NCBI GenBank assembly: GCA_016903675.1
Contig: JADQBA010000033.1
Location: 5,860-69,859 of the forward strand
Direction of reading: 5' to 3'
DNA length: 64,000 bases
Source: Stigonema ocellatum SAG 48.90 = DSM 106950
GTDB taxonomy: Bacteria; Cyanobacteriota; Cyanobacteriia; Cyanobacteriales; Nostocaceae
A program made the position numbers and the translations under genes. This document shows, in pieces, positions 17,374-26,231 of the stretch (its first letter is position 1; each line of letters begins with the position of its first letter). The notes below the pieces were generated by a model that made no database searches, was not told the origin of the DNA, and was given only the letters and a program-made list of their open reading frames with translations.

Positions 17374-18851
17374 CTCACCTCCGTCTTTAGAGTAGAGGAT
17401 GAGTAGGATGAGGAAGATGAGGAATATGAGGGAGATGAGGAAGATGAGGAGGATATTGCTCCCTCATCTCCCCTATCTCCCCCTACTTCCCACGGCGCTG
17501 GTTTCCGTACTTGCTCCCACACAGGGCTGTAGAGGGCTTCATAGAGTTCTCGTGCCATCCCAACCATCCCCATATAGCCTGCATAGGGATGATGGCGTTC
17601 TTGGTTGATGTCTAGGAAAGGAATTCGGGCTTTTAAGGCGGTGTATTGATTGCGACCGCCAGCAATCAACATATCGGCTTTAGCTTCCTTCACTATCCGC
17701 AGGATTTCTTTGGGACTTTCCTGTTCTAAGATAATGCCATCTTTACCCAGCAACCTCTTGATTCGGGCTTTATCTTCCTCAGTACTTTTCCTAGCGCTGG
17801 TGGCGACGACTTCTATGCCTAAGTCCTTAGCAGCGGAGATCATTGACCAACTTTTGACTCCTCCAGTATAAAGGACGACACGCTTACCTGTCAATCGGGC
17901 GCGATAAGGAGCCAGCGCCACATCCAAGGCGGCGTTTTCTTCAGCAATGAGTTTTTCTGTACGGTCTTGCAAATCCGCATCGCCTAGTTTTGCGGCTATA
18001 TTCCGCAGACAGCGATTCATGTCCTCCACGCCATAGAAAGACTCTTCAATGTAGGGAATGCCGTAGCGTTCCTCCATTTTTCTCGCCATGTTGATCAAAG
18101 CTTTGGAGCAGATCATCACGTTGAGCTTGGCTCGGTGAGCATAGCACACTTCTTTGTAACGTGCATCACCTGTAATTTTTGCCAAGACTCGGATACCTAA
18201 TTTCTCCAACAGCGGCAGAACATTCCACATTTCACCAGCGATGTTGTACTCACCAATGAGGTTAATGTCATATGGGGTGGTGTATTCTGGTTCTGCGGAG
18301 CCGACAACGTGTTCCAGCAAAGCTTCACCAGCAAGGCGGTTGCCTAAATTTTTGGTGCCGACGAATCCAGGAGCATTTACGGGGATAATAGGAGTCCCTG
18401 TTTTCTTGGCAGCAGCTTTACAGACTGCATCTATATCATCACCAATCAGGGCGGGAACGCAGGTGGCGTAAACAAATACTGCTGCCGGTTTGTAGTGTCT
18501 TTCCAATTTCAAAATGGCTTTGTACAGCTTTTTTTCGCCACCGAAGATGACATCATTCTCATCCATGTCAGTGGTAAAGCCAGTCTTGTACAGCATAGGA
18601 CCAGAGGAGAGACTCCCACGGCTTCCCCAAGAGTTACCAGAGCAAGCGATCGGTCCGTGGACTAAATGAGCCGCATCGGTAATTGGCACCAAGGCAATCA
18701 TTGCACCATCAAAGGCACAACCTCCTTGAGTCGCTCCGGGCTTGGGTAGCTGCGTGCAAGATTTGTTTTTCTTTTCTCCGTGTTTGTGCTGATTATGTTC
18801 GCATCCAGGCTCAGTGAGCAGCTCGTTGATTTTGCCTTGGGTAATTTTCAT
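17370..18851 (-). CDS. nifE: Nitrogenase cofactor biosynthesis protein NifE
   Basis: 493 aa from MKITQGKINELLTEPGCEHN; a longer frame to 18941 runs through a repeat and is not used. NifE pairs with NifN. Cysteines are visible in TQGGCAFDGAM, HGPIACSGNSWG and YATCVPALIGDD. The C-terminus is unusual: after the normal PWEVGG end the protein continues into a serine/tyrosine-rich tail of about 30 residues (SSSSSSSPSYSSSSSSY), encoded by a GATGAGGAAGATGAG microsatellite at about 17390-17465. It then overlaps nifN by 4 bp. Confidence 0.95.
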   Translation of the reverse strand: MKITQGKINELLTEPGCEHNQHKHGEKKNKSCTQLPKPGATQGGCAFDGAMIALVPITDAAHLVHGPIACSGNSWGSRGSLSSGPMLYKTGFTTDMDENDVIFGGEKKLYKAILKLERHYKPAAVFVYATCVPALIGDDIDAVCKAAAKKTGTPIIPVNAPGFVGTKNLGNRLAGEALLEHVVGSAEPEYTTPYDINLIGEYNIAGEMWNVLPLLEKLGIRVLAKITGDARYKEVCYAHRAKLNVMICSKALINMARKMEERYGIPYIEESFYGVEDMNRCLRNIAAKLGDADLQDRTEKLIAEENAALDVALAPYRARLTGKRVVLYTGGVKSWSMISAAKDLGIEVVATSARKSTEEDKARIKRLLGKDGIILEQESPKEILRIVKEAKADMLIAGGRNQYTALKARIPFLDINQERHHPYAGYMGMVGMARELYEALYSPVWEQVRKPAPWEVGGDRGDEGAISSSSSSSPSYSSSSSSYSSSTLKTEVR

Positions 18852-18882
18852 CTTTTGGTTGGGTGTTGGGTGTTGGGAACAA

Positions 18883-19209
18883 CTAACAAATGTATTTCGT
18901 GACATCCTCTCCACAGTCATCTGCGAGGTAAGATAAAGCACGGAAACGCAAACCTACTAAATTGTCATACAAGGGATTGAGCTTACACATTGGTGGAACG
19001 TGGAAGCTACGCCCAAATAATTTAAGATCTCTTTCAAAGGGGCAACAGCAAGGAATGGTTTTGCAAATGAAATGGGCGAAGCGAGAATTTTTGACCAGGA
19101 TTCCATCCACGAAACGACGCAAAGGAGATAAAATATCGAAGGAACCTGGTTTTCGATAGTTAGATGGATGATAACTATGGTGGTCGTGGGTGTGAGTTAC
19201 AGATTCCAT
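18883..19209 (-). CDS. Mo-dependent nitrogenase C-terminus family protein (Mo_nitro_C)
   Basis: 108 aa. DILSPLRRFVDGILVKNSRF, CKTIPCCCPFERDLKL and HVPPMCKLNPLYDNLVGLRF are typical of the small Mo_nitro_C family found between nifK and nifE in cyanobacteria (the position of all1439 in Anabaena 7120). The N-terminus is histidine rich (THTHDHHSYH). Function unknown; the conserved cysteines suggest metal handling. Confidence 0.85.
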   Translation of the reverse strand: MESVTHTHDHHSYHPSNYRKPGSFDILSPLRRFVDGILVKNSRFAHFICKTIPCCCPFERDLKLFGRSFHVPPMCKLNPLYDNLVGLRFRALSYLADDCGEDVTKYIC

Positions 19210-19373
19210 AATGGATACCTTAGGAAACAGTAAAAAGTAAAAAGTTAAAAGATTTTCAAGGAAATTTTTACTTCTAACTTTTTACTTTGTTAGCACGCTG
19301 TTGGGAGAAGAAAGTTATGAGTTATGAGTGTTGAATTAAAGTGTTGAATCCAACACTCAAAGCGCAAAACTTT

Positions 19374-19633
19374 CTAACGAATCAAGTCGAAGGAAATATC
19401 TGTCTTAGAAGGAATGTTGGTGTTGCGATCGATTTCTTCAAAGATGGCATTTACAACCCAGTTAAGCAAGTTGATCACACCTTGATAACCAATGGTGGAG
19501 TAGCGGTGCAGGTGGTGGCGATCCATGATGGGATAGCCAATTCTGATTAAGGGGATCTTGGTATCGCGCCACAGGTACTTACCGTAGGAGTTACCAATGA
19601 GGAAGTCTACGGGTTCGGTGAACAGCAGTGAAC
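19374..19633 (-). CDS. nifK: nifK, 3' part (MoFe protein beta subunit C-terminus), interrupted
   Basis: Minus-strand codons from the GTTC core (19630-19633) to TAG (19374-19376) encode the conserved NifK C-terminus: SLLFTEPVDFLIGNSYGKYL, then WRDTKIP, then RIGYPIMDRHHLHRYSTIGY, ending DISFDLIR. It has no start of its own. Joined to the 5' part across the 26.3-kb element it completes a 1,536-nt frame. The 10 codons before the core (for example TGA, TAG in the nifK frame or unrelated residues) belong to the element. Confidence 0.93.
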
Positions 19634-19652
19634 TAATGCGCTTGCTATCAGG
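19630..19652. other. Left attachment half-site of the nifK element
   Basis: Core GAAC (19630-19633) followed by the arm TAATGCGCTTGCTATCAGG (19634-19652). It pairs with the inverted arm at the right border. The recombinase start codon is only about 30 bp further right, so the site may overlap that gene's promoter. Confidence 0.85.
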
Positions 19653-19672
19653 TAATATAATGTAAGACTTCT

Positions 19673-21235
19673 ATGGTATGCTGTATGGACGTTTGGGCTT
19701 ACGCACGGGTTTCGACGGATGAGCAAAATGAGGACGAAGGTGCGTTAATAAAACAAATGCGTCGGTTGCGTAGTGCTGGGGCAACACAAATATATTACGA
19801 TGTAGAAAGTCGTACCAGCGATAAGCGTAAAGGGCTTCTGAAGTTGATTGAGGATATCAACGCATCTGCACCAGGCAAAGTCTCGAAGCTGCTATTTATT
19901 CGGATTGACCGTTTAACATCGTCATCAATGATGTTTTATCGTTTGATGGATGCGTTGAAAAAGAAAGGTATACAACCATTAGCATTAGATGAGCCATTTG
20001 ATATGTCAAGTATTGGTGGCGAGTTGACGATAGACGTTCGATTAGCGGCAAGTAAGTATGAGGTGAAAATGCTGGCGATGCGAGTCAAAAAAGAGCGAGA
20101 CACGCGCAAAGCTAATAGAAAACCCCATTGGAATGCACCATTGGGATATGTGGTTGAGGGTGACAAGTATAAACGCGATGACCGTCCGTGTGTTTGTTTG
20201 ATTGAAGAGAAGAAAGAATTCACGCGATCGCAATTAATGCGATTTGTATTTGACATTTTCTTGGCAGTAGGTACAGTGTCACAAACTGCAAGACTTATGC
20301 ACGATATTTTGGGTATTCAAGCTAACGCTGTAGCAAAGTCTAAGAATGATGAAGTTAACTTGCTTCTCGAAGAAGATGACATTGTCTTGGAGAATATCAA
20401 CAAATCTCGTGGTGGTGGATTAAATCTGCGTTATCCTTACACTGGGTTAAAGTGGTCTGTTTCTGGCTTGAGGTCTATTCTTGTAAATCCTATCTATGCA
20501 GGAGGGACATTGTACAACACCTTAGTTCGTTCTAATGGACACAGGAAACCATTCGATGAATGGGAGGTGATATGGGGGACTCATGATGATGAAGCAATTA
20601 TTACCCGTGAGGAACACGAACGCATCAAATCAATGATTAGGGACAATCGTCAAAATCGATGGGCAACGGAGCAAAAATACACCAATCCATTTGCCAACTT
20701 AGTCAAGTGTGTCCATTGTGGTGCTGCTTACAGTCGCCAGTGTAAGAAGTTGGTTAAGAAAAAGAATTTTGTTAGACACTATTATCAATGCACTTTCTAC
20801 CGGACTGGGGCTTGCAGTAACGGAAGAATGATTTCTTCTGACGAACTGGAAGCACAAGTGATTAATCATCTCGTGTGTGAGGCTGAAAGGTTAGCTGGGT
20901 TAGTAGAAAAAGTGGTTGAAGAACCAGCAGAATCGCCAGAAGTAAGAACGCTACGAGCATCTTTGAATACTCTCGCAGCGTTACCATCAAATCCAGCGAT
21001 AGAAAAAGCTAAACAAGATATTTTGATGCAGATTGCTGATGCGATCGCGACGACAAACAATACATCCAAACAATATTTAATTGCCAAAGAACGGATTATT
21101 GTCGCCTTTTCAAACCCGAGGTATTGGCAAGGGCTAGAACCGCAGGACAAACAAGCTTTACTGAAAGGGTGTGTAAAGAAAATCATGGTAGATGGCAACA
21201 TCGTCACTGCGGTGGAATTGCTACACTTGCATTAA
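19673..21235 (+). CDS. Large serine recombinase (XisF family) of the nifK element
   Basis: About 516-520 aa; ATG 19685 (MDVWAYARVSTDEQ) or 19673. The resolvase domain has its catalytic serine in ARVSTDEQ and the arginine motif FIRIDRLTSS. A recombinase domain follows (GLRSILVNPIYAGGTLYN, about residue 265), then a zinc ribbon CVHCGAAY...CTFYRTGAC and a coiled-coil C-terminal region. This is the XisF architecture, which excises the fdxN element in Anabaena. It is transcribed away from the left border, opposite to nifK. Its last 40 bp are duplicated at 22028-22066. Expected role: site-specific excision between the two nifK borders. Confidence 0.92.
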   Translation: MVCCMDVWAYARVSTDEQNEDEGALIKQMRRLRSAGATQIYYDVESRTSDKRKGLLKLIEDINASAPGKVSKLLFIRIDRLTSSSMMFYRLMDALKKKGIQPLALDEPFDMSSIGGELTIDVRLAASKYEVKMLAMRVKKERDTRKANRKPHWNAPLGYVVEGDKYKRDDRPCVCLIEEKKEFTRSQLMRFVFDIFLAVGTVSQTARLMHDILGIQANAVAKSKNDEVNLLLEEDDIVLENINKSRGGGLNLRYPYTGLKWSVSGLRSILVNPIYAGGTLYNTLVRSNGHRKPFDEWEVIWGTHDDEAIITREEHERIKSMIRDNRQNRWATEQKYTNPFANLVKCVHCGAAYSRQCKKLVKKKNFVRHYYQCTFYRTGACSNGRMISSDELEAQVINHLVCEAERLAGLVEKVVEEPAESPEVRTLRASLNTLAALPSNPAIEKAKQDILMQIADAIATTNNTSKQYLIAKERIIVAFSNPRYWQGLEPQDKQALLKGCVKKIMVDGNIVTAVELLHLH

Positions 21236-22066
21236 GCGGCTTGAGACTTGTGGCACATAAGAATTTCGCGTCCAGACAAAATTGATACCTATCGCCCTTA
21301 ACGTGAAGAGGAGATGAGGGTGACTTTGCCTTTATGGTTGAACACCTAACCAGTAGCAAGCACGATTACTTACGATTACTAAGCTAAAACACATATTCAT
21401 TGCACAATCTAGAGATGAGGGTCGTTGATTGTTGACGGTTGACAGTCAACAGTTAACAGTCAACGGTCTATACAATTAAATATGCAAGTTAAATGTGGAA
21501 CAGCTTATAGGAATCATATTTGATTTTTGAAATATAGGTAGGGTGGGCACTGCCCACCAGATCCGGGTTTTGTAGGGCATAGCCCCACCTACACAACTTA
21601 AAATTTTTCATGAATGATTTAGGACGCAGCTGCCATCAACCCTCTTCTTCCCAATCCTCAATCTGTAACCCCTTCACTCGGGCAAACTCCTTCGTATTAT
21701 GTGTTACCAGTGTTAATTGATGCACTAAGGCAATAGCAGCAATCGGGTCATCCTGTAAAGAACCCGCCGTCTGCTCAAAAAAACCGGGGGGCCAACCTAA
21801 CTCTTCTGGCGTTTTTGCCTGTGCTGATGGTTCTAGTAGCTGATAAATCACCATGACTTCTATCTCTTTGTCTGTCACACCTACGGGGATATCAAGATGC
21901 AAGATTCCATCTTTCCCCACCTGTGAGCGTAATTTTCTACTTTGCATTGTCTTTTTTTCGTATTCACCTAGATAGAACGGTTCGTGTGGAAGCCCCGTCT
22001 ATAGGTGAGCGGGGTTGCTGACATTGAAATTGCTACACTTGCATTAAGCCGCTTGAGACTTGCGGC
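21216..22066. repeat. Duplication of the recombinase 3' end flanking an 0.8-kb insert
   Basis: A 39-bp sequence beginning AATTGCTACACTTGCATTAA occurs at 21216-21254 (recombinase end and stop) and again at 22028-22066 with two mismatches, at the 3' end of the small minus-strand gene. The insert between them holds TGACAGTCAACAGT repeats (about 21430-21470), a dispersed GGTGGGCAC repeat and a toxin-antitoxin remnant. The pattern suggests that the recombinase and small gene once abutted and were separated by insertion or duplication. Confidence 0.7.
21636..21947 (-). pseudogene. Antitoxin fused by deletion to the C-terminus of its PIN toxin
   Basis: The first two thirds (MQSRKLRSQVGKDGILHLDI, then TPEELGWPPGFFEQTAGSLQ, then DDPI) match cyanobacterial antitoxins. 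The last third (AAIALVHQLTLVTHNTKEFA, then RVKGLQIEDWE) is the C-terminal end of a VapC-type PIN toxin. An internal deletion appears to have joined antitoxin to toxin tail, removing most of the nuclease. The product should be inactive as a toxin. Confidence 0.7.
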
Positions 22067-22187
22067 GTTTGGGTTTCTTGTTCTCCTTTTGCTGTTGCAT
22101 CTGTGAGACTTGTTGTAGCTGTGCCTCACGTTTTTCAAACTCAATTATAGTTCGAGCAACTAATTCTGCCAAGGTTTCACGTTTCAT
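22044..22187 (-). CDS. Small charged hypothetical protein beside the recombinase
   Basis: 47 aa: MKRETLAELVARTIIEFEKR, then EAQLQQVSQMQQQKENKKPK, ending RRKSQAA. It is a helix with a glutamine-rich middle and a basic tail, suggesting nucleic-acid or protein binding. It converges with the recombinase gene, from which it is separated only by the 0.8-kb insert. It may be an accessory factor of the element, but no family is recognised. Confidence 0.45.
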   Translation of the reverse strand: MKRETLAELVARTIIEFEKREAQLQQVSQMQQQKENKKPKRRKSQAA

Positions 22188-22944
22188 AATTGATTTTGAT
22201 CACTTCTTTGACATGGCTATTTCATTCTTCACTCGCAACCAACACGCCTAGGAATAAATTCCTAGGCTAATAGCTGAAGTCGGCATACCGCCGACTAGAA
22301 CTGTCAGCAATGAGCGTCCGTTTCAACGGACGGTAGCTCTGAGCCCTTACCTTCGTCAGGGCTACGGTGTAGGCTGAAATAGCCGTGCTTTTTCGAGGAT
22401 AACTGCAAGGTTAAAAACTTCTGTTAGCTGTGAGCTTTTTGTATCGGCTATCTGGTAGGTATTACATAAATTTCACTGTGATTTTATGGCTTGGCTTCAT
22501 CTTTTTGAATGGCATTTGCATGAGTATATTTATCAGAATTCGTAATTACAAAGAGCGTAATTCGTAATTAAAAATGGGTTTAATACCCCCACGTCTACAG
22601 GTGGTCAGCCCCTTCTCACTCGGGGAGACGCACTCGCGAACGGGTTCGTCAAAAGTCAATGTAAACGATTTATTGCTGGGATTTTCTTGGCATTTCCTGA
22701 TACGGATTGACGTGCTAATTCAAGTCCAAATTAAGCGATCGCTTAATTAAGAAAATATCGGCAAATGCATTATTCGTAATTGGCTAAACAACTCACAGAA
22801 AGTGGACGCTACGCAGGGGTAATGGTATAAGCAGAAGTGGGAATGAATCACCTCATGGAGGCTACGCGGCGGGAGTACCAAAAAATGGATAAGATAGTTT
22901 CGCTTCGGAGAGTTTGGGGAGAGCGATCGCTCTCCCCCAAGTCA
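22188..22944. other. Gene-free stretch inside the nifK element
   Basis: No convincing gene. It has short inverted repeats (TAGGAATAAATTCCTA near 22250), AATTCGTAATTA repeats near 22530-22570, and at about 22841-22915 a segment related in inverted orientation to 45663-45755 near the right border (CAAAAAATGG(A/G)TAAGAT core). GCGATCGC octamers are present near 22923. Confidence 0.4.
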
Positions 22945-24021
22945 TCAAACTGTGCTAAAGACCACATCAACCCAGTAGTTGGCAGACTGGTAGGTCGAGG
23001 TGGGGAAGATGCTGGTGTTGCTATAGGCGTATACGCCGTTGCTCCCACTCTCCCCGTCGCGCAGGGCGTGCAACGGCGGGTTATCAAAGCTAGCGGTGGC
23101 AAAGTACCCAGCGTCTTGGGCGTAGTACCCGACGTTTGTGTGGTAGGAAACCACGTAGACAGTGTTGGCAGCGATCGCAACTGGAGTCGGTAAATTTACC
23201 TGCTGCCAGCCCGAGTCAGTTTCGTTAGTAAAGGTCACCGTTGCGAGTTTTTCTCCTGTACTGGACCATAAATTCCCAACGTGGGTGCCCGTATTGCTGG
23301 TACTCTTGTAAAACCGGATGCCTGTAATCGAGCCGTTAACATCTGATCGGAACTTGACACCTAGCTCTACAGCCTGCGGGTCAGGCTCAGCAGTCTCGAT
23401 TGGTGTCGCAGAGGAATTCCAGATACTGCATGGGCAGGTGTTTGCTCCGACTGTGACGCTGACACCCGTCTTTGGAGTTTCGATATTGCCACTGTCGTCA
23501 ACTGCGCGGCTTTTGATTGTCACAGTTCCGGACTTTCCTGGTGTCCAAGTGTAGCTCCAGCTGGCACGACCAGTCGTTGGATGCCATGTTGTCCCGCCGT
23601 CAACCGATACCTCCACACCACCTACGACACCACCGCCAGCATCCGTTGCCGTGCCTGTAATCGTGACTGGACTGCTGATCTGCAATGTAGAACCGTCCGT
23701 CGGTGAAGTGATCACTGAGGTGGGGGCAATGGTGTCGGTCGAGGCAGTAGCAGGTGACAGACCATCCAGCAGAGTGGTGGGCTGCACGTTCATATCGGCG
23801 AACAGATTCACCATTGCCTGCTGCATATTTACATCTGTCGTCGTCCCACCTTCTTTTTTGTCGTGATTCTGATCGAGACCCCACGACCATTGAACAGTAC
23901 CAGCACCGAACACCAATGCACCACTGCTGTGCCGATACAGGGTCAGGTGATGCGTTGCCTTACCCGAACCATAACAAGAACCGTAGTCGAGGAGGTAGTT
24001 ATCCACGAAAAAAAGTGCCAC
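22945..24021 (-). pseudogene. C-terminal part of a large extracellular protein with Ig-like and DUF4082 domains
   Basis: 358 residues. The opening (YGSGKATHHLTLYRHSSGAL, then VFGAGTVQWSWGLDQNHD) matches the C-terminal end of the large N,N-dimethylformamidase-like domain, whose N-terminal part is missing. A bacterial Ig-like domain follows (APTSVITSPTDGSTLQI to about residue 190), then a DUF4082 module (GVKFRSDVNGSITGIRFYKS to YWVDVVFSTV). There is no signal peptide, and the upstream sequence belongs to other fragments, so this is a truncated remnant although the surviving frame is open. Confidence 0.65.
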
Positions 24022-24055
24022 TTATCATTAGCAGATATCATTTTTAGGGTTTTTG

Positions 24056-24141
24056 AGGAGCATTAGCAGACACCGCCCGAAGTGGAGAGCAACCTCGATA
24101 AATTGTTCAAAGGTTACTAACTTGGGTAGGATTTGGGTCAT
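24056..24141 (-). pseudogene. Uma2-type N-terminal fragment
   Basis: From ATG 24141 (GGAGG upstream) the minus strand reads MTQILPKLVTFEQFIEVALH, the usual start of Uma2 family proteins, and then loses similarity within about 17 residues at the junction with the truncated DUF4082 gene. The rest of the gene is missing. This is a short remnant. Confidence 0.45.
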
Positions 24142-24323
24142 AATTACCACCTCCACATATATTTGACTTTACCATCGCTGAAGAAAGGATTGTGCCACCT
24201 GATAAGAGATATTCCTGAAACATGACGGGAATGGGCCTCAACTATATCGCCAATTCGCGGAATTGCTTTCAACGCGACTTCAAAGTTAATTGCTGCTTCG
24301 ATTTCGCGTTGGATGGCTTTACG

Positions 24324-24355
24324 AATAAAGGCTCTACATGGGTAGAGCCTTTATT
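24324..24355. terminator. Perfect 14-bp hairpin
   Basis: AATAAAGGCTCTAC, loop ATGG, then GTAGAGCCTTTATT: a perfect 14-bp stem. There is no long T-run on either side, so it may be a terminator for the convergent gene at 24412-24903 or a small foldback repeat. Confidence 0.5.
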
Positions 24356-24411
24356 GGACATCGAAAACCTGCGCAAGAGTAAAATTACTCAGTACATTAA
24401 TGAAGATTGTT

Positions 24412-24903
24412 TCAATTAGTTTTATGCTCTTTGAGTACTTGATCTAAAAGGTTTCTAGCAGGTTGTGCTTTAGCCAAAGCTACCTGATGATCGCTATAAG
24501 CACGAACGAGGCGAACAAGACCGGTGACACCTGTCTTGACTTGCTCGAGTTCTTCACCCGCAACCAGTTCCCCATCCAGCATCCGCCCTAGCAAAGGTTT
24601 AATATCGCCCACTTCCTGCCGGACTTTTTGGAGTTTTTCTAAAGTGCTCAATAAAGTTTTCAGTGAATTCAAGACCTCATCAATATCCTGGACATCCTCC
24701 ACTTGTTCAGGAGAATCTTTAATTGTTACCTTATTTTCAATCTTTGAAATCTCAGGCAATTCCTGCTCTAAAGCCTTAGGTAATTCCTGCTTTGAAATCT
24801 CAGGCAATTCCTGCTCTAAAGCCTTAGGTAATTCCCGCCCTGAAGCCTTATGTGATTTCTGTGCAGACGTTTCAGTTTTAGCTCCGTTTGACTGTGCCAT
24901 CAA
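24412..24903 (-). CDS. Hypothetical protein with internal tandem repeats
   Basis: 163 aa, unrecognised. Residues about 24-53 hold two copies of a 15-residue unit, ELPKALEQELPEISK, visible as a 45-bp direct repeat around 24740-24835. The second half is helical and charged (DIDEVLNSLKTLLSTLEKLQ, then KVRQEVGDIKPLL), suggesting a coiled coil. No signal peptide. It is isolated cargo of the nifK element. Confidence 0.5.
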   Translation of the reverse strand: MMAQSNGAKTETSAQKSHKASGRELPKALEQELPEISKQELPKALEQELPEISKIENKVTIKDSPEQVEDVQDIDEVLNSLKTLLSTLEKLQKVRQEVGDIKPLLGRMLDGELVAGEELEQVKTGVTGLVRLVRAYSDHQVALAKAQPARNLLDQVLKEHKTN

Positions 24904-25521
24904 CGCTTCCTCAAAGAATTTTATTCAGTCTATCCCTTATCCCAAGCTGACAAAGATAGTATTTTTATCCAGCATAATAGAGTCAAACATTGTTTGACTC
25001 TATTATCCTAGCTACTATTTTGCATAATTAGATTATTCTTGCTGTTTTTTTCTCAATTTTTATCAAAAAGTTTTTGCAACACAACCACTCGACTCTGCCT
25101 GAATTAACCTCTGCGGCAAGAGTTATAAAATCTGCGGGTGACGATGTAGCAATTTGAGCCACTAAGTAAGTAGGCGTGAATAAACACCAACCATCTGTTA
25201 AGGCTGTTAGTAGGGGCGCGGCGGTCTTGCGCCCCTACAGTTGTTGGTAGGCTTGAAACATCTTAACAGAAGTTAATATAGCAATCCTATTTGAGATCTG
25301 AACAAAGGGGACAAGGAGGACTTGGGGGACAAGGAGGACTTGGAAGAAGTGTTTATAATTCATTTAGGACTGCTATATATGGCAATCCGTGCAGGAGATA
25401 CGAACACACAATAAGCTAAGGCGCGTTTAAATTGTATAAACACTCGTTGTGGTCGTTGACTGCTAACCGTTGACAGTCATAAGTCTTCGGTTAGCAGTCA
25501 GCAAGCGAGATAATATTCAAT
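24904..25521. repeat. Gene-free stretch with dispersed repeats
   Basis: No gene. At 24955-25010 a near-palindrome is built from ATAATAGAGTCAAACA and its complement. At 25210-25242 a TAGGGGCGC/GCGCCCCTA hairpin occurs. GGGGACAAGGAGGACTT tandem copies lie near 25305-25345, and TTGACTGCTAACCGTTGACAG-type repeats lie at 25450-25505. Confidence 0.5.
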
Positions 25522-25672
25522 TTAAATGCGTAACAGCTTATTAGTGTCGATTAAAACTTTCATTATTGATATTTCTGCATCAAATAGTCTGTATAGTCTT
25601 CCTGAACTTCCTCATCTGTTGGAGTTGAGCCAGCCTGTTTAGCAATTCCTCGTAATCCTGTTAACGTTCCCT
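25522..25672 (-). pseudogene. Truncated antitoxin-PIN toxin pair
   Basis: The minus strand from 25672 reads GTLTGLRGIAKQAGSTPTDE, then EVQEDYTDYLMQKYQ and stop, resembling the C-terminal end of a small antitoxin. Its stop overlaps ATG 25563, which begins MKVLIDTN, the start of a PIN toxin, but the frame ends after 13 residues inside a repeat. Both genes are cut: the antitoxin at its 5' side next to a GGCGTTGCTGA repeat, the toxin at its 3' side. Confidence 0.55.
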
Positions 25673-25831
25673 TTGGGGCGTTGCTGAATCAAGGTATGAA
25701 AACCTCACGCACTCGTAGCAAAGGCGCAAAGTTCTTCTTCGCCCCTTGGGAGAAGTTTTCTCGGAGGGTTTCCCTCCTTGCAACTTCTCTGGGGCCACGG
25801 TGCTACCTTGCCTTTGCGTGAGGCTTAAAAA

Positions 25832-25964
25832 CAATACCCGTGAATGAATGAAATCTCTTAGCAGCAAGAGGGGGCTATTTCATTGTCATTATCGCCCTCA
25901 CCCCTAGCCCCTCTCCCAATTTGGGAGAGGGGCTAGGGGTGAGGGCTTTCATTCACGGGTATTG
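25832..25964. repeat. Foldback MITE-like element, copy 1
   Basis: 133 bp with termini CAATACCCGTGAATGA and TCATTCACGGGTATTG (perfect inverse, 16 bp) and a second internal palindrome, CACCCCTAGCCCCTCTCCCA facing its complement. A second copy is at 36714-36857. No coding capacity. Typical of a miniature inverted-repeat element. Confidence 0.75.
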
Positions 25965-26231
25965 GGCTTAAAAACAGAGTTCATACTCGAATGATAATCT
26001 TTGAGCTAAGGGACCATCACTATTAAGTGTATATACTGTTGGATATGGTCTAAAAGTATATTACAAAAGATACTTAAGCTCAATAGAATCTTGGCTAAAG
26101 TTAACAGAACAATTACTAATGTAATGTTATTAATTTAACATTAAACGGCTCTCTATTGGCGCTGAATCGAGAGCAGGTAGTGGGAAATCTATCCTTACTG
26201 CCTACTCTTTCCTGCTTACTCTTATATTAAG

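Noticed and set aside
23754..24066. Plus-strand frames opposite the DUF4082 remnant
   Set aside because: Antisense shadows of the minus-strand frame, which has clear domain patterns.
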